Positions 48,329 through 60,732 of a stretch of DNA of 64,000 bases are shown here, piece by piece. The DNA lies in NCBI RefSeq assembly GCF_947648125.1, contig NZ_CANSMR010000010.1:1-64000 (forward strand), given 5' to 3'. Under the pieces are notes generated by a model. That model did no database searches. It was not told the origin of the DNA and saw nothing but the letters and a program-made list of their open reading frames with translations. Every line of letters begins with the position of its first letter. Position 1 is the stretch's first letter. Made by a program: the position numbers and the translations under genes. This DNA is from an uncultured Bradyrhizobium sp. Its GTDB lineage: Bacteria; Pseudomonadota; Alphaproteobacteria; Rhizobiales; Xanthobacteraceae.

Positions 48329-48787
48329 TCAGCCGCGAGCTCTCTTCCACCGGTAATACTTCATCATCAACCCGTTCAGCGGGTTGATCTTCTCCTCTTC
48401 GTACAAGAAGCCCTCACGTTCATACCAGCGCCAGGCCTTTTCGTTTCCGCGCGCGCATTTCAGCCATATCTCGTCGGGAATCTGCTCGCGTGTGAAGGCA
48501 AGCAGGTGGCGCCCGATGCTCCTGCCCTGATAGTCGGGGGCGACGAAGAGCTGATCGAGGTAATGGTCGGAGATGCGCAGCGCCAACATGCCGGCGAGCG
48601 TACCGTTGTCGTCGGCGACGAACAGACTCCAGCCTTGCGCGATCTCGTGGCGCACGCGCTCGCGCAGATTGGAGAGCAGGGCGTCATTGGCCTCGGCGAG
48701 GCCGGTCGTGACCCAGCTCTCCATCCAGACCCGGGCGATCTCGTTATACTCGTCCGGCCGGGCGGTGCGGATCACCAGTGGCGTCAT
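48329..48787 (-). CDS. GNAT-family N-acetyltransferase
   Basis: A 152-residue acetyltransferase: IRTARPDEYNEIARVWMESW at the N-terminus, SLFVADDNGTLAGMLAL as beta2-beta4, the acetyl-CoA pyrophosphate loop in LFVAPDYQGRSIGRHLL (Q/RxxGxG form QGRSIG), and NEKAWRWYEREGFLYEEE near the end. The substrate is unknown. It reads on the same strand as the GST gene, 137 bases upstream of it; no dedicated regulator is visible. Confidence 0.9.
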   Translation of the reverse strand: MTPLVIRTARPDEYNEIARVWMESWVTTGLAEANDALLSNLRERVRHEIAQGWSLFVADDNGTLAGMLALRISDHYLDQLFVAPDYQGRSIGRHLLAFTREQIPDEIWLKCARGNEKAWRWYEREGFLYEEEKINPLNGLMMKYYRWKRARG

Positions 48788-48914
48788 CGTCGATGTCTCG
48801 GACTGCGATGCGTCTCGCGTGGAATCGCGGCGTCTGTCGTGGCCCTCAGCTTACAGGATGATGACGCGGCCGGCGAGTTTCGTCATCCGGCTCATTCGCC
48901 GAGCGCGCCGCACC

Positions 48915-48945
48915 AAACAAAAAGGGCGGCCTTTCGGCCGCCCTT
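48915..48945 (-). terminator. Rho-independent terminator of the pnp operon
   Basis: On the minus strand a 10-bp stem, AAGGGCGGCC, loop GAAA, GGCCGCCCTT, is followed by TTTGTTT, 22 bases after the pnp stop. Confidence 0.93.
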
Positions 48946-48967
48946 CGTGGTTTCATTCCAAACAGGC

Positions 48968-51124
<2,157 letters not shown>

Positions 51125-51402
51125 TTCGGTTTTCTTTCATGGTTTCACGAAAGCACGGCGCCCTGAAACACAAAGACCATGCCAAGACGGCGAGACACTG
51201 ATGCGCTGCTGCGGTCAGCATCCGGCGATCCTGCCATGGTCCCTGGATTTCGGATGGCGTCCATCCTTTCGGTCATCTGGGCATCTTGCCCGGTCCAGCG
51301 GCCGGATTGCTGCTGGACGCTAGTGCATGGCGCGATGGCCATGCTGTTGCGCATGATCATCTTTCGACAATTCGAAAGTCCGAGTTTACGGACGACCATA
51401 CG
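51125..51402 (-). promoter_or_regulatory. rpsO-pnp intergenic region and pnp leader
   Basis: No gene is seen here. In enterobacteria the pnp leader is cut by RNase III and PNPase represses itself through it; a leader of this length allows similar control. A 6-bp dyad CTTTCG/CGAAAG lies at 51361-51378 next to the rpsO terminator. The promoter cannot be placed with confidence. Confidence 0.4.
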
Positions 51403-51428
51403 AAAACGCGCGCGAACCTCGCGCGCGT
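51403..51428 (-). terminator. Rho-independent terminator of rpsO
   Basis: On the minus strand ACGCGCGCGA, loop GGT, TCGCGCGCGT, then TTT. The stem begins 11 bases after the rpsO stop. It separates rpsO from pnp and can yield an rpsO-ended transcript. Confidence 0.88.
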
Positions 51429-51438
51429 GCTTCTCAAA

Positions 51439-51708
51439 TCAACGACGGATGTTGTGCTTCTCGAGCAGCGCCTTGTAGCGCGCCTCGTCCTTGCGCTTGA
51501 TGTAGTCAAGCAGGGAGCGACGCGTCGACACGAGCTTCAGGAGGCCGCGGCGTGAATGGTTGTCCTTCACATGGCTCTTGAAGTGCTCGGTGAGGTTATT
51601 GATGCGTTCCGACAGGATCGCGACCTGAACCTCGGGCGAGCCGGTGTCGCCGGCTTTGTTGGCATTCGTCTTGATGACTTCCGCTTTGCGTTCGGCGGTA
51701 ATCGACAT
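51439..51708 (-). CDS. rpsO: 30S ribosomal protein S15
   Basis: S15 binds the central domain of 16S rRNA and nucleates 30S platform assembly. The 89-residue protein matches the family along its whole length: [39 protein letters not shown] and [16 protein letters not shown]. It starts two bases after the truB stop, and a strong hairpin terminator follows. Confidence 0.98.
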   Translation of the reverse strand: MSITAERKAEVIKTNANKAGDTGSPEVQVAILSERINNLTEHFKSHVKDNHSRRGLLKLVSTRRSLLDYIKRKDEARYKALLEKHNIRR

Positions 51709-51710
51709 CG

Positions 51711-52820
51711 TCAGTTACTTTCATTGTTGCGAGCCGGACTGGCAGTCAGTCCGTTCAGGTTGAACACGCGCTTGGGGATGAGTTCGCCATTGCCAATCTC
51801 GGCAAGCGCGAGAAGCCGGCCTGCCACCGTGACATAGACTGTGCCGCTGGTATTGGGCGCATCCCGTCCGCGCAACAAAACGGCCTGGCCCCTGTGGAGC
51901 CTTGCCGCATCAGCCCGTGTGACGGCCAGTGCCGGGATGTCGTCCAGCGCGGTCTCAACGGGCAAAAGCGCGTCGGCGAGGCTGCCCTCGCCAGACGCGG
52001 CTCTATTGCATAAAGCCTCCAACTGTTCCAGCGGAATCATGTCCCGCTCGGTAAACGGACCGACCAGGGTCCGCCGCAGGGCGCAGATATGGCCGAAACA
52101 GCCCAGAATCCGGCCCATATCGCGGGCTAGAGCCCGGACATAGGTTCCCTTGCCGCACTCGGCCTCGAACACGGATTGTCCGTTATCTCCGTGTTCGACA
52201 AGGGTTAATTCGTGAATCTCGACCGGGCGGGGCTTCAGTTCCACGGTCTCGCCGTCGCGTGCCAGATCATAGGCCCGCTCACCCTGCACCTTGATGGCCG
52301 AATATTGCGGCGGGATCTGCTCGATCACCCCGGTGAAGCGCGGCAGCAGCTGGCGGATCGAATCGGCGGTCGGCCGGCTCTCGCTGGTCCTGACCGGCCG
52401 TCCTTCGGTGTCGTCGGTGTCGCGTTCCTCGCCCCAGCTGACCGTGAAGCGGTAGCGCTTGCGGCCGTCCATCACGAACGGCACCGTCTTGGTGGCTTCG
52501 CCCAGCGCGATCGGCAGGCCGCCGGAGGCGAGCGGATCGAGCGTGCCGGCATGGCCGGCACGCTTGGCCTGGAACAGGCGCTTGAGCACGGCGACGGCCT
52601 GCGTCGAGGTCATCCCGATCGGCTTGTCGAGCACCACCCAGCCGTGGACGTCGCGCTTGTCGCGGCGCGGCTGCTGGTTCTGCTTGCCGTGCTTCTGGCG
52701 CGGGTCGTTGTTGGTGCGGCGCGCATCGTCGGTGCGCGGCCCGGCAAAGGCATCCCGCTCAGCGTCGCGCGCGTCGGCATCCTTCGCGTCGATCACGCTG
52801 TTGGTGGTCATCACAGTCAT
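51711..52820 (-). CDS. truB: tRNA pseudouridine(55) synthase
   Basis: TruB makes pseudouridine 55 in the T-loop of tRNAs. After a hydrophilic, charged N-terminal extension of about 55 residues (rich in Asp, Arg, Lys), the core has [17 protein letters not shown], the catalytic aspartate in [35 protein letters not shown] and [13 protein letters not shown], with a C-terminal PUA-like end. The extension is longer than in E. coli. The ATG at 52820 shares a base with the rbfA stop (TGATG); a GTG one codon upstream is the alternative. Confidence 0.95.
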   Translation of the reverse strand: MTVMTTNSVIDAKDADARDAERDAFAGPRTDDARRTNNDPRQKHGKQNQQPRRDKRDVHGWVVLDKPIGMTSTQAVAVLKRLFQAKRAGHAGTLDPLASGGLPIALGEATKTVPFVMDGRKRYRFTVSWGEERDTDDTEGRPVRTSESRPTADSIRQLLPRFTGVIEQIPPQYSAIKVQGERAYDLARDGETVELKPRPVEIHELTLVEHGDNGQSVFEAECGKGTYVRALARDMGRILGCFGHICALRRTLVGPFTERDMIPLEQLEALCNRAASGEGSLADALLPVETALDDIPALAVTRADAARLHRGQAVLLRGRDAPNTSGTVYVTVAGRLLALAEIGNGELIPKRVFNLNGLTASPARNNESN

Positions 52821-53230
52821 CACTCGTCGTCCGAATCGGGTGCAAGGTCTCGCTGCACCGCAGGTGTCCGCAGTAGTTTCTCGATGCGCTCCGCCTCGTC
52901 GAACCGCTCATCGACGCGGAAGCGAATGTCGGGTGCAAATTTCAGGTTGACGCGATGCGCGATCTCGCCGCGAAGGAACTTCTTGTTGCGCTCGAGTGCA
53001 GCGATCACCGCGTCGGTGTCGCGACCGCCGAGCGGCATCACGTAGACCGTGGCGAGCTTCAGGTCAGGCGACATGCGCACCTCGGGAACGGTGATGATGT
53101 GGCCTTCCAGATCGGGATCGTGAACCTCACCCTGCGACAGAATCTCGGCAACTGCATGGCGAACTGTTTCGCCGACGCGCAGCTGACGTTGCGATCCGCC
53201 GGGGCTGGAACTCTTCTTTTGACGGGGCAT
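52820..53230 (-). CDS. rbfA: Ribosome-binding factor A
   Basis: RbfA binds the 30S subunit for late 16S rRNA maturation and cold adaptation. The 136-residue protein has [20 protein letters not shown], the KH-like [38 protein letters not shown] and [14 protein letters not shown] near the end, the usual RbfA landmarks. The stop shares a base with the truB start. Confidence 0.97.
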   Translation of the reverse strand: MPRQKKSSSPGGSQRQLRVGETVRHAVAEILSQGEVHDPDLEGHIITVPEVRMSPDLKLATVYVMPLGGRDTDAVIAALERNKKFLRGEIAHRVNLKFAPDIRFRVDERFDEAERIEKLLRTPAVQRDLAPDSDDE

Positions 53231-53389
53231 GACCTTCTTCCAAAACCGTCGCGCCCGCAGGCCGTGGCCGCGGGCATCAATGTCCTAGCTTTGCTTTCAA
53301 TCAGACGATGCGCTGGTGGCCGGACTAAAGTCCGGCCACGTCGTCGCATTTTCAGTTAAATGGACCCAGACGCTCAGTAAGATTTGGAC

Positions 53390-56089
53390 TTACAGAGAGC
53401 GCTGGATCGTCTCGATGCGGTAACATTCGATCACGTCGCCGACACGCATGTCGCCGTAATTCTCGAATGCCATGCCACACTCCTGGCCGGCGACCACTTC
53501 CTTCACTTCATCCTTGAAGCGCTTCAGCGTCGACAGCTTGCCTTCGTGCACCACGACGTTGTCGCGGATCAGGCGAACATTGGCGCCGCGTTCCACGGTG
53601 CCGTCGGTGACGCGGCAACCCGCGACCTTGCCGACCTTGGAAATGTTGAACACTTCCAGGATCTGCGCGTTGCCCAGCATGGTTTCGCGCAGCGTGGGCG
53701 CGAGCAGGCCGGACATCGCCTTTTTGATGTCATCCACGAGGTCGTAGATGATGTTGTAGTAGCGGATCTCGATGCCGTTGCGCTTGGCTGCGGCCGCCGC
53801 TTCCTTGTTGGCGCGGACCGAGAAGCCGATGATCGCGGCGTTGAAGCCTTCCGCCAGCGTGACGTCGGACTCCGAGATGCCGCCGACGCCGGCGTGCAGG
53901 ATGCGGGCGGCGACTTCGTCGGTGCCGAGCTTCTCGAGCGAGCCCAGGATCGCTTCCAGCGAGCCCTGCACGTCGGCCTTGACGATCAGCGGGAACTCCT
54001 TGCGGCCCGCGGTCTTGAGCTGCGACATCATCTGTTCGAGCGAGCCGCGCATGCCGGAGATCGAGGCAGCCGCGTTCTCGCGCTTCTGGTGCGCGCGGTA
54101 GCTCGTGACCTGGCGGGCGCGGGCTTCGTTCTCGACGACGGCGAGACGGTCGCCGGCTTCCGGCGGACCGTTGAAGCCGAGCACCTCGACCGGCACGGAC
54201 GGGCCGGCCTCGTCGAGATTCTCGCCCTGGTCGGAGATCAAGGCGCGGACGCGGCCCATTTCGGCGCCGGCTACGATGATGTCGCCGATCCGCAGCGTGC
54301 CGCGCTGCACCAGCACGGTCGCGACCGGACCGCGGCCGCGATCGAGCTTGGCTTCGATCACGGTGCCTTCGGCCGGACGCTGCGAATTGGTCTTCAGGTC
54401 GAGGATTTCGGCCTGCAGCGCGATCATCTCGAGCAGCCGGTCGAGATTGGTCTTGTTCTTGGCCGAGACCTCGACGTCGACGACGTCGCCGCCGAGCGAT
54501 TCGACCTGCACCTCGTACTGCAGCAATTCGGTGCGCACGCGCTCCGGCCGTGCATCGGGCTTGTCGATCTTGTTGATCGCCACGATCATCGGCACCTTGG
54601 CCGCCTTGGCGTGGTTGATCGCCTCGATCGTCTGCGGCATCACGCCGTCATCGGCCGCGACCACCAGCACGACGATGTCGGTGACCTTGGCGCCGCGGGC
54701 GCGCATCGCGGTGAACGCGGCGTGGCCGGGCGTGTCGATGAAGGTGATCTTCTTGCCGCTTTCCGGCGAAGACACCTGATAGGCGCCGATGTGCTGGGTG
54801 ATACCGCCGGCTTCGCCCGACACCACGTTGGCGTGGCGCAGCGCGTCGAGCAGCGAGGTCTTGCCGTGGTCGACGTGGCCCATGACCGTGACCACGGGCG
54901 AACGCGGCTCGGTGTCGGTGGAATCGTCGACAACGTCGAACAGGCCTTCCTCAACGTCGGACGCGGCGACGCGCTTGACGCTGTGGCCGAGTTCTTCGGC
55001 GATCAGTTGTGCGGTGTCGGCGTCGATCACGTCGGTGATCTTGTGCATCGCGCCCTGCTTCATCAGCATGCGGATGACATCGACCGCGCGCTCCGACATG
55101 CGGTTCGCGAGTTCCTGGATCGTGATCGCTTCCGGAATGATGACTTCGCGGACCAGCTTTTCCTTCTGCTCGTTCGACGCATGTCCCTTCAGGCGCTGGG
55201 TGCGGCGGCGGAACGAGGCGATCGAACGCTCGCGCACTTCGTCGACGTTGAGCGCGGTGGTCACGGTCAGGCGGCCGCGCTGCTTCTGCGCGCCGGGCTT
55301 GTGGGTGGTCTTCGGCGCGGCGGCGGGACGAACGATGCCGCCGGGGCGGCGCACCAGACGCGGACCTTCGTCTTCGTCAGCTTCGGCGGCAACGGCCGGC
55401 GGCTTCGTCGGCACAGCGGCCGTCGTGCGCGCGGTTGTCGTGGTCGTCGGGCGGCCTGCGGGCGCGCGGGCGGCCGGAGCAGATGCGGGCGCGGCTGTGG
55501 CAGGCTTGGCCGGTGCAGCGGCAGGCGCCGCGCCGGGCTTGGCTTCGCCCTCGCCGAAGCGGCGCTTGGCTTCGACCTCGGCCTTGCGCTTGGCCTCTTC
55601 CTCGTGGCGGTGACGCTCCTCTTCAGCCTTGCGGCGGGCCTCGGCGGCCTCACGCTCGACCTTCTCGGCAGCCTCGCGGGTGGCGCGGCGCTTGGCTTCC
55701 TCTTCGGCCTGGCGGCGCTCCTCGATGTCGCGCTGACGGGCGTCGGCGAGCGCGCTGGCACGCGCGGAACGCTCGTCTTCGGTCAAGGTCGGCAGCACCA
55801 CGCCGGAGCGGGTGTTGCGTTGCTGGCCGGGCGGCGGGCCCGAGGGGCGGCCCTGCGGCGGCCTGGGGGCGGGCGCCACCGGCTTTGCAACCACGGGTTC
55901 CGGCGCATGCGCCTCGCCGGGACCATCGCCACCGACGCGACGCTTGCCGCGCTTCTCGACCACGACCTGCTTGGTCCGGCCGTGGCTGAAGCTCTGGCGC
56001 ACGGTGCCCGTCTCGACGCGCGGCTTCAGCGACAACGTCTTGCTCGGGACACTCAGAGTCTTGTCGCCAGGGGTCTTGGTATCAACCAT
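53390..56089 (-). CDS. infB: Translation initiation factor IF-2
   Basis: IF-2 brings fMet-tRNA to the 30S subunit and promotes subunit joining. The 899-residue protein has a long charged N-terminal region, with helical Glu/Arg/Ala stretches at about 110-185 and Ala/Pro linkers, then an IF2_N segment and the G domain with [17 protein letters not shown] (G1), [14 protein letters not shown] (G3) and [11 protein letters not shown] (G4). Domains II-IV end with [20 protein letters not shown]. The length is normal for rhizobia. It follows ylxR after 107 bases. Confidence 0.98.
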   Translation of the reverse strand: MVDTKTPGDKTLSVPSKTLSLKPRVETGTVRQSFSHGRTKQVVVEKRGKRRVGGDGPGEAHAPEPVVAKPVAPAPRPPQGRPSGPPPGQQRNTRSGVVLPTLTEDERSARASALADARQRDIEERRQAEEEAKRRATREAAEKVEREAAEARRKAEEERHRHEEEAKRKAEVEAKRRFGEGEAKPGAAPAAAPAKPATAAPASAPAARAPAGRPTTTTTARTTAAVPTKPPAVAAEADEDEGPRLVRRPGGIVRPAAAPKTTHKPGAQKQRGRLTVTTALNVDEVRERSIASFRRRTQRLKGHASNEQKEKLVREVIIPEAITIQELANRMSERAVDVIRMLMKQGAMHKITDVIDADTAQLIAEELGHSVKRVAASDVEEGLFDVVDDSTDTEPRSPVVTVMGHVDHGKTSLLDALRHANVVSGEAGGITQHIGAYQVSSPESGKKITFIDTPGHAAFTAMRARGAKVTDIVVLVVAADDGVMPQTIEAINHAKAAKVPMIVAINKIDKPDARPERVRTELLQYEVQVESLGGDVVDVEVSAKNKTNLDRLLEMIALQAEILDLKTNSQRPAEGTVIEAKLDRGRGPVATVLVQRGTLRIGDIIVAGAEMGRVRALISDQGENLDEAGPSVPVEVLGFNGPPEAGDRLAVVENEARARQVTSYRAHQKRENAAASISGMRGSLEQMMSQLKTAGRKEFPLIVKADVQGSLEAILGSLEKLGTDEVAARILHAGVGGISESDVTLAEGFNAAIIGFSVRANKEAAAAAKRNGIEIRYYNIIYDLVDDIKKAMSGLLAPTLRETMLGNAQILEVFNISKVGKVAGCRVTDGTVERGANVRLIRDNVVVHEGKLSTLKRFKDEVKEVVAGQECGMAFENYGDMRVGDVIECYRIETIQRSL

Positions 56090-56196
56090 TCAGCAGTCCT
56101 AATCTCGTTTCGCTGTGCGTATGCCGCACAAATCCTTCAACTGTCGTCGTTTGCTGAGCATGATCCGGTCGGAAAGACGGCATCCGCCTTCCTGGA

Positions 56197-56883
56197 TCAG
56201 GCTCTGGAATTTCTGGCCGCTTCGGCGGTCTTGTCGTCGTCGGCCATCCGGTATCGGACCAGCAACTGGCAGCGCGACAGGAACGTCTTGCTCGCCGGGC
56301 CCGCGAGCAGCGCAGCATGTATCACATTTGACCGCCCAAGTGCCAAATCCAATTCTTCCGACGTCAAAACATTGACGACGGCGATTACTGGCGATTCACC
56401 ACGTTTTTCGCCCCTTTGCCTGACGATCGCGTCCAATTTGCGGATTCCGTCCGCTGCGCCGTCCGAAGCGTGGATCAGGGCTGCAGTTTCGTTCCGGTTG
56501 AGTGCGTCCTCGACCTTGCCGAAGCCTGCAACCACCTGACCGGCCTTGGCAGCCATCGCCAGGGCCTCGGTGACGCTGCGGATCAGGAGGGTGTCGGTGT
56601 CGGCGGGAAGGGTCGGCGCGACGCGGACATCGCGCTTGAATCCCTTGCTAAATTGGTGACGACGGACTGCTTCCGCAACGCTGCGCCGCGATGCGGAAAC
56701 CCACATTCCGCGGCCCGGCAGCTTGCGCTTGAGATCCGGGATCACCTCGCCGGTGGGCGCGACGACGAACCGGATCAGCTCGTCGATCGGATGCACCTCG
56801 CGGCTGACCGCGCACATCCGCGTGGTCGCGGACTTCTGCGTCCGCGGCCCATCGTCGAGATCGGGGTCAGCCTGAGCGAGCAT
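56197..56883 (-). CDS. YlxR/DUF448 RNA-binding protein with L7Ae-like domain
   Basis: A 228-residue two-domain protein. Residues about 20-95 form a YlxR (DUF448) domain: TRMCAVSREVHPIDELIRFV, then GRGMWVSASRRSVAEAVRR. Residues about 100-185 look like an L7Ae/L30e RNA-binding module (LIRSVTEALAMAAKAGQVVAG ... ALIHASDGAADG). YlxR lies between nusA and infB in most bacteria and probably works in transcription or translation; the exact role is unproved. The gap to nusA is 15 bases. Confidence 0.93.
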   Translation of the reverse strand: MLAQADPDLDDGPRTQKSATTRMCAVSREVHPIDELIRFVVAPTGEVIPDLKRKLPGRGMWVSASRRSVAEAVRRHQFSKGFKRDVRVAPTLPADTDTLLIRSVTEALAMAAKAGQVVAGFGKVEDALNRNETAALIHASDGAADGIRKLDAIVRQRGEKRGESPVIAVVNVLTSEELDLALGRSNVIHAALLAGPASKTFLSRCQLLVRYRMADDDKTAEAARNSRA

Positions 56884-56898
56884 CCGTGGGGCATCTCC

Positions 56899-58512
56899 TT
56901 ACGACGCCGTTTCTGCTTCGGCGGCCTCGGCCTCCTCAGCAGGCTTGGCAAGATCGGCCTCGGTGATCCAGCCGGCCTTCAGACGGGCCTGCATGATCAT
57001 GGCCTCGGCCTCGTCGCGCGAGACCTCGATGCCATCGAGGAACCCGGCATGCTTGGTCGGCTCGCCGCCTTCCTTGCGCTCGGTCCAGCCGACCAGATCG
57101 TCGGTGGCGCAGCCGGCCAGATCCTCGACGGTCTTGACGTCGTTCTCACCGAGCTTCACCAGCATCTTGCCGGTGATGCCGGGCACGTCCTTCATGGCGT
57201 CCTCGACGCCGAGTTCCTTGCGCTTGGCCTCGAGTTCAGCCTCGAGCTGCTCCAGATATTCGCGGGCGCGGGTCTGCAGCTCGGTGGCGGTCTCCTCGTC
57301 GAAACCTTCGATACCGGCGAGTTCCTTGACATCGACCAGTGCGAGTTCCTCGACCGAGGTGAAGCCCTCGGAGGCGAGCAGCTGGCCGACCACCTCGTCG
57401 ACATTGAGCGCTTCCATGAAAACGCGGGTCGAATTCTCGAAGTCGGCCTGGCGGCGCTCCGATTCTTCCTGCTCGGTCAGGATGTCGATGTCCCAGCCGG
57501 TCAGCTGCGAGGCGAGGCGGACGTTCTGGCCGCGGCGGCCGATCGCCAGCGACAGCTGGTTGTTGGTGTCGGGAACCACGACCTCGATGCGCTCGCGGTC
57601 TTCGTCGATCACGACCTTGGCGACTTCAGCCGGCGCCAGCGCGTTGACCACGAAGGTCGCGATGTCGGGCGACCACGGAATGATGTCGATCTTCTCACCC
57701 TGCAGCTCGTTCACCACCGCCTGCACGCGCGAGCCGCGCATGCCGACGCAGGCGCCGACCGGGTCGACCGAGGAATCGCGCGAGATCACGCCGATCTTGG
57801 CGCGCGAGCCGGGATCGCGGGCGACCGCCTTGATCTCGACGATGCCGTCGTAGATCTCGGGCACTTCCTGCGCGAACAGCTTCGCCATGAACTGCGGATG
57901 GGTGCGCGACAGGAAGATCTGCGGACCGCGGGTCTCGCGGCGGACGTCGAAGATATAGGCGCGGACGCGGTCGCCGTTGCGGAACACTTCGCGTGGCAGC
58001 ATCTCGTCGCGGCGCACGATCGCTTCGCCACGGCCGAGGTCGACGATCACGCTGCCGTATTCGACGCGCTTGACGATGCCGTTGACGATGTCGCCGATGC
58101 GGTCCTTGAATTCCTGGTACTGCCGGTCGCGCTCGGCCTCGCGCACCTTCTGCACGATCACCTGCTTGGCGGACTGCGCGGCGATGCGGCCATATTCCAG
58201 CGGCGGCAGCGTGTCGGCGATGGTGTCGCCGACCTGGGCGCCCGGATTGGCGCGCTGCGCATCGAGCAGCGAAATCTGGTTCGACGAGTTCTCGACGACA
58301 TCGACCACCAGCATGTGGCGGGTCAGCCGCAGCTCGCCCTTCTTGGCGTCGATCTCGGCATGGACGTCGGTCTCGCTGCCGTAGCGGGCGCGCGCCGCCT
58401 TGGCGATGGCGTCTTCCATCGCCGCGATCACGATGGAGCGGTCGATCGACTTTTCGCGCGCAACTGCGTCTGCGATCTGCAGCAGTTCGAGTTTGTTGGC
58501 GCTGACTGCCAT
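56899..58512 (-). CDS. nusA: Transcription termination/antitermination factor NusA
   Basis: NusA binds RNA polymerase and affects pausing, termination and antitermination. The 537-residue protein has the N-terminal RNAP-binding domain (DAVAREKSIDRSIVIAAMED), an S1 domain (IVNGIVKRVEYGSVIVDLG), KH1 and KH2 with SVDPVGACVGMRGSRVQAVV and SLAIGRRGQNVRLASQLTGW, then two acidic C-terminal helix-hairpin repeats (ELAGIEGFDEETATELQ and DLAGCATDDLVGWTER). It follows rimP by three bases. Confidence 0.98.
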   Translation of the reverse strand: MAVSANKLELLQIADAVAREKSIDRSIVIAAMEDAIAKAARARYGSETDVHAEIDAKKGELRLTRHMLVVDVVENSSNQISLLDAQRANPGAQVGDTIADTLPPLEYGRIAAQSAKQVIVQKVREAERDRQYQEFKDRIGDIVNGIVKRVEYGSVIVDLGRGEAIVRRDEMLPREVFRNGDRVRAYIFDVRRETRGPQIFLSRTHPQFMAKLFAQEVPEIYDGIVEIKAVARDPGSRAKIGVISRDSSVDPVGACVGMRGSRVQAVVNELQGEKIDIIPWSPDIATFVVNALAPAEVAKVVIDEDRERIEVVVPDTNNQLSLAIGRRGQNVRLASQLTGWDIDILTEQEESERRQADFENSTRVFMEALNVDEVVGQLLASEGFTSVEELALVDVKELAGIEGFDEETATELQTRAREYLEQLEAELEAKRKELGVEDAMKDVPGITGKMLVKLGENDVKTVEDLAGCATDDLVGWTERKEGGEPTKHAGFLDGIEVSRDEAEAMIMQARLKAGWITEADLAKPAEEAEAAEAETAS

Positions 58513-58515
58513 GGC

Positions 58516-59292
58516 TTAGTCTCCTTCGAATGGATCGATCTCGCCACGGCGCGCGCGTTCGGCGGCCAGGCGGTGCTTTTTGGTGTTGGTCGGCGCCGGC
58601 TTGGTGCCGGGCTTGTGAGCAGGCTTGGGTTTCGGCTTCTGGCTCTTGGCGGGATCGCTCTTTCTGGCGTGGGCCGGCTGCGGCGGCGCGAGGCCGAGCT
58701 CGCGGCGCAGCTCGCGCTCGGCGGCCTTGCCGCGGCGCATCGATTCCTCGATCAGCTCGTCGGTCAGCACCAGCCGTGCGTCCGAAATGTCCTCCATCAC
58801 CAGGAGAACCTCGGCGTCCTCGGTGGGACGCGGATCGTCGCGCTTGATGCGCACCGCATTGCCTTCGACGCCCGCGAGCAGGCCGCGGAACCGCTTGCGG
58901 CCCTGATGCGCCACCGCCATCTCGATCTTCACGAGATGTCCGGTGTAGCGCTCGAAGTCGGAGCGGCGCACCAGCGGCCGGTCGATCCCGGGCGAGGAGA
59001 TTTCCAGCCGGTAGGCGCGCTCGATCGGGTCGGCGACATCGAGCACCGGCGACAGCGCGCGCGAGATCGCCTCGCAATCCTCGAGCTGCATCGAGCCGTC
59101 GGGGCGCTCCGCCATGATCTGCACGGTGCAGCCGGCGTCGCCCGAGACCTTGATGCGCACCAGGCGATAGCCCATGCCCTGCAGCACCGGGACTGCAACC
59201 GCGGCGACGCGCGCCGCGACCCCGGGCTCGACGACGAGCCGCGGCTCGGCGAGCAGTTCGGTGTCCACGGACGTGGCGGTCGGATCGGTCAT
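58516..59292 (-). CDS. rimP: Ribosome maturation factor RimP
   Basis: RimP binds the 30S subunit and helps its maturation. The 258-residue protein has the N-terminal alpha/beta domain ([20 protein letters not shown]), [34 protein letters not shown] and the SH3-like C-terminal domain. It ends in a basic tail of about 70 residues rich in Lys, Pro and Ala ([17 protein letters not shown]), longer than E. coli RimP. The ATG at 59292 (MTDPTATS) is preferred over one four codons upstream. Confidence 0.95.
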   Translation of the reverse strand: MTDPTATSVDTELLAEPRLVVEPGVAARVAAVAVPVLQGMGYRLVRIKVSGDAGCTVQIMAERPDGSMQLEDCEAISRALSPVLDVADPIERAYRLEISSPGIDRPLVRRSDFERYTGHLVKIEMAVAHQGRKRFRGLLAGVEGNAVRIKRDDPRPTEDAEVLLVMEDISDARLVLTDELIEESMRRGKAAERELRRELGLAPPQPAHARKSDPAKSQKPKPKPAHKPGTKPAPTNTKKHRLAAERARRGEIDPFEGD

Positions 59293-59386
59293 ATCGAGTG
59301 TCAAAGGCTGTCTAAGGTCTAAGGGTTGTCTGAGGTCTGCTGTGTTGTTCAGGTGGCCTTAAGGGGCCGCTAACGCTACCTAAACT

Positions 59387-59449
59387 GGACCCGGCCTCGC
59401 TGGGTCCCGTCAGGTAATAAAAAAGAGCGGGTCCCGAGGGGCCCACTCT
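59387..59449 (-). terminator. Terminator-like hairpins in the rimP-nusA-infB leader (attenuator candidate)
   Basis: On the minus strand the first hairpin is AGAGTGGG paired with CCCGCTCT (59449-59424, one G-U pair), followed by TTTTTA, a credible intrinsic terminator. It lies between the predicted promoter (59514-59487) and rimP (59292). Just downstream GGACCC/GGGTCC (59407-59387) forms a second hairpin. Both share GGGACCC segments, so alternative pairing is possible. Confidence 0.55.
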
Positions 59450-59486
59450 CCTACGCGATCGTATGAGATACCATAAGTTGCGGTGG

Positions 59487-59514
59487 ATATAGCCCTTTTG
59501 CCCAGGTCCGGCAA
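59487..59514 (-). promoter_or_regulatory. Candidate promoter of the rimP-nusA-infB operon
   Basis: On the minus strand TTGCCG (59514-59509) and CTATAT (59492-59487) are 16 bases apart, identical hexamers and spacing to the rpsA candidate. The start would be near 59480, a leader of about 190 nt. The rest of the gap from 59305 to 59639 has no gene. Confidence 0.5.
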
Positions 59515-59639
59515 GGCCTCCCGGCCCGGCGGAGGGCGATTTTGCGGGCTCCGGGGTGCAGGTTTGACCTAACCCTCCGTTTACGAACGGGGCCATAGAT
59601 TGCCGAAAATCGGCAGAAGTCGCCGGTTGGACAAGGCTC

Positions 59640-60710
59640 ATGACGACAGCCCCTGCGCTGATCCCGGAACTCGATGACATCGTTCGCCGCGGCGACCCCA
59701 AGCGCCGCGCCGAAGCCGCGCGGCGGCTCGGCGAGCTGTTCCTGCAGGGTGCCGCGAGCTTTCGCCCTGACCATATCGACCTGTTCGACGGGGTGCTGAC
59801 CAGTCTGGTCCCGCATGCCGAGCTTGCTGCACGGATCGATCTCGCCGAACGGCTTGCGCCGCTCGCCAACGCGCCGCGGCATCTGGTCGGGCAACTCGCC
59901 CGCGAGGACGAGGTCGCGATCGCGGGACCCGTGCTGCGCCAGTCGCCGGTGATCGACGAAAAGGTGCTGGTCGAGATCGCCAATGCCAAGGGCCAGGGCC
60001 ATCTGCTGGCGATGGCCGAGCGGTCCAAGCTCTCGACCGCGCTGACCGATGTCATCGTCCGTCGCGGCGATCGTGATGTCATCCGATCCGCGGCCGGCAA
60101 TGCCGGCGCGGCGTTCTCGGACGCGTCTTTCACGACGCTGGTGCGGCGCGCCGGTCAGGATGGCGTGCTGACGCTGCGGATCGGCCGCCGTGACGATCTT
60201 CCGCCCGTGCATCTGAAGAGCCTGCTGGCCGGTTCGATCGACGTGATCCGCCGCCGGTTGCAGGTCGTCGCCAAGCCGGAACGGCAGGCCGAGATCAAGT
60301 TGGCACTGAACGAGATCGAAGGCGTCGTCGCGCAGGTCGAGGGTCGCGACTTCGCAGCCGCGCAGCGCGCGATCCTGGCGCTGCAACGCGCCGGCGAATT
60401 GAACGAGGCCGCGGTGGCAGGCTTCGCCAAGGCCTTCAAATACGAGGAATGCGTGGCGGCGCTCGCGGCGATGACCGGCGTGAAGATCGTGACGCTCGAT
60501 CGCCTGATCGCCGGCGATCGCTACGATCCGATCCTGATCGCCAGCAAGACGATCGGCTTCGAATGGCCTACCGTGCGCGTCCTGATCCTGATGCGGCTCG
60601 GGCCGAACCGCGTGCCGTCGCCGGCCGATATCGAAGGTGCGCGCGTGAATTTCGTGCGCCTGATGCCGTCGACCGCGCAGCGCGTCGTGGATTTCTGGAA
60701 GTCGCGCTAG
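59640..60710 (+). CDS. DUF2336 family protein
   Basis: A 356-residue soluble, mostly helical protein, with repeated short helical units like HEAT repeats: RRGDPKRRAEAARRLGELFL, LAARIDLAERLAPLANAPRH and VLVEIANAKGQGHLLAMAER. This matches the DUF2336 family, which is common in Alphaproteobacteria and has no assigned function; some members are near signalling or motility genes. Here it stands divergent from rimP and followed by a palindromic repeat, so the context gives little. The ATG at 59640 is the first plausible start. Confidence 0.85.
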   Translation: MTTAPALIPELDDIVRRGDPKRRAEAARRLGELFLQGAASFRPDHIDLFDGVLTSLVPHAELAARIDLAERLAPLANAPRHLVGQLAREDEVAIAGPVLRQSPVIDEKVLVEIANAKGQGHLLAMAERSKLSTALTDVIVRRGDRDVIRSAAGNAGAAFSDASFTTLVRRAGQDGVLTLRIGRRDDLPPVHLKSLLAGSIDVIRRRLQVVAKPERQAEIKLALNEIEGVVAQVEGRDFAAAQRAILALQRAGELNEAAVAGFAKAFKYEECVAALAAMTGVKIVTLDRLIAGDRYDPILIASKTIGFEWPTVRVLILMRLGPNRVPSPADIEGARVNFVRLMPSTAQRVVDFWKSR

Positions 60711-60732
60711 GCACACCGACAAGCTCTCGATT

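Noticed and set aside
53384-56539. A 1051-codon open frame opposite infB
   Set aside because: Antisense shadow of IF-2, spanning even the ylxR boundary. No recognisable domain or ribosome-binding site.
56416-59322. A 968-codon open frame opposite ylxR-nusA-rimP
   Set aside because: It runs through three genuine genes on the other strand; the product is compositional noise of GC-rich DNA.
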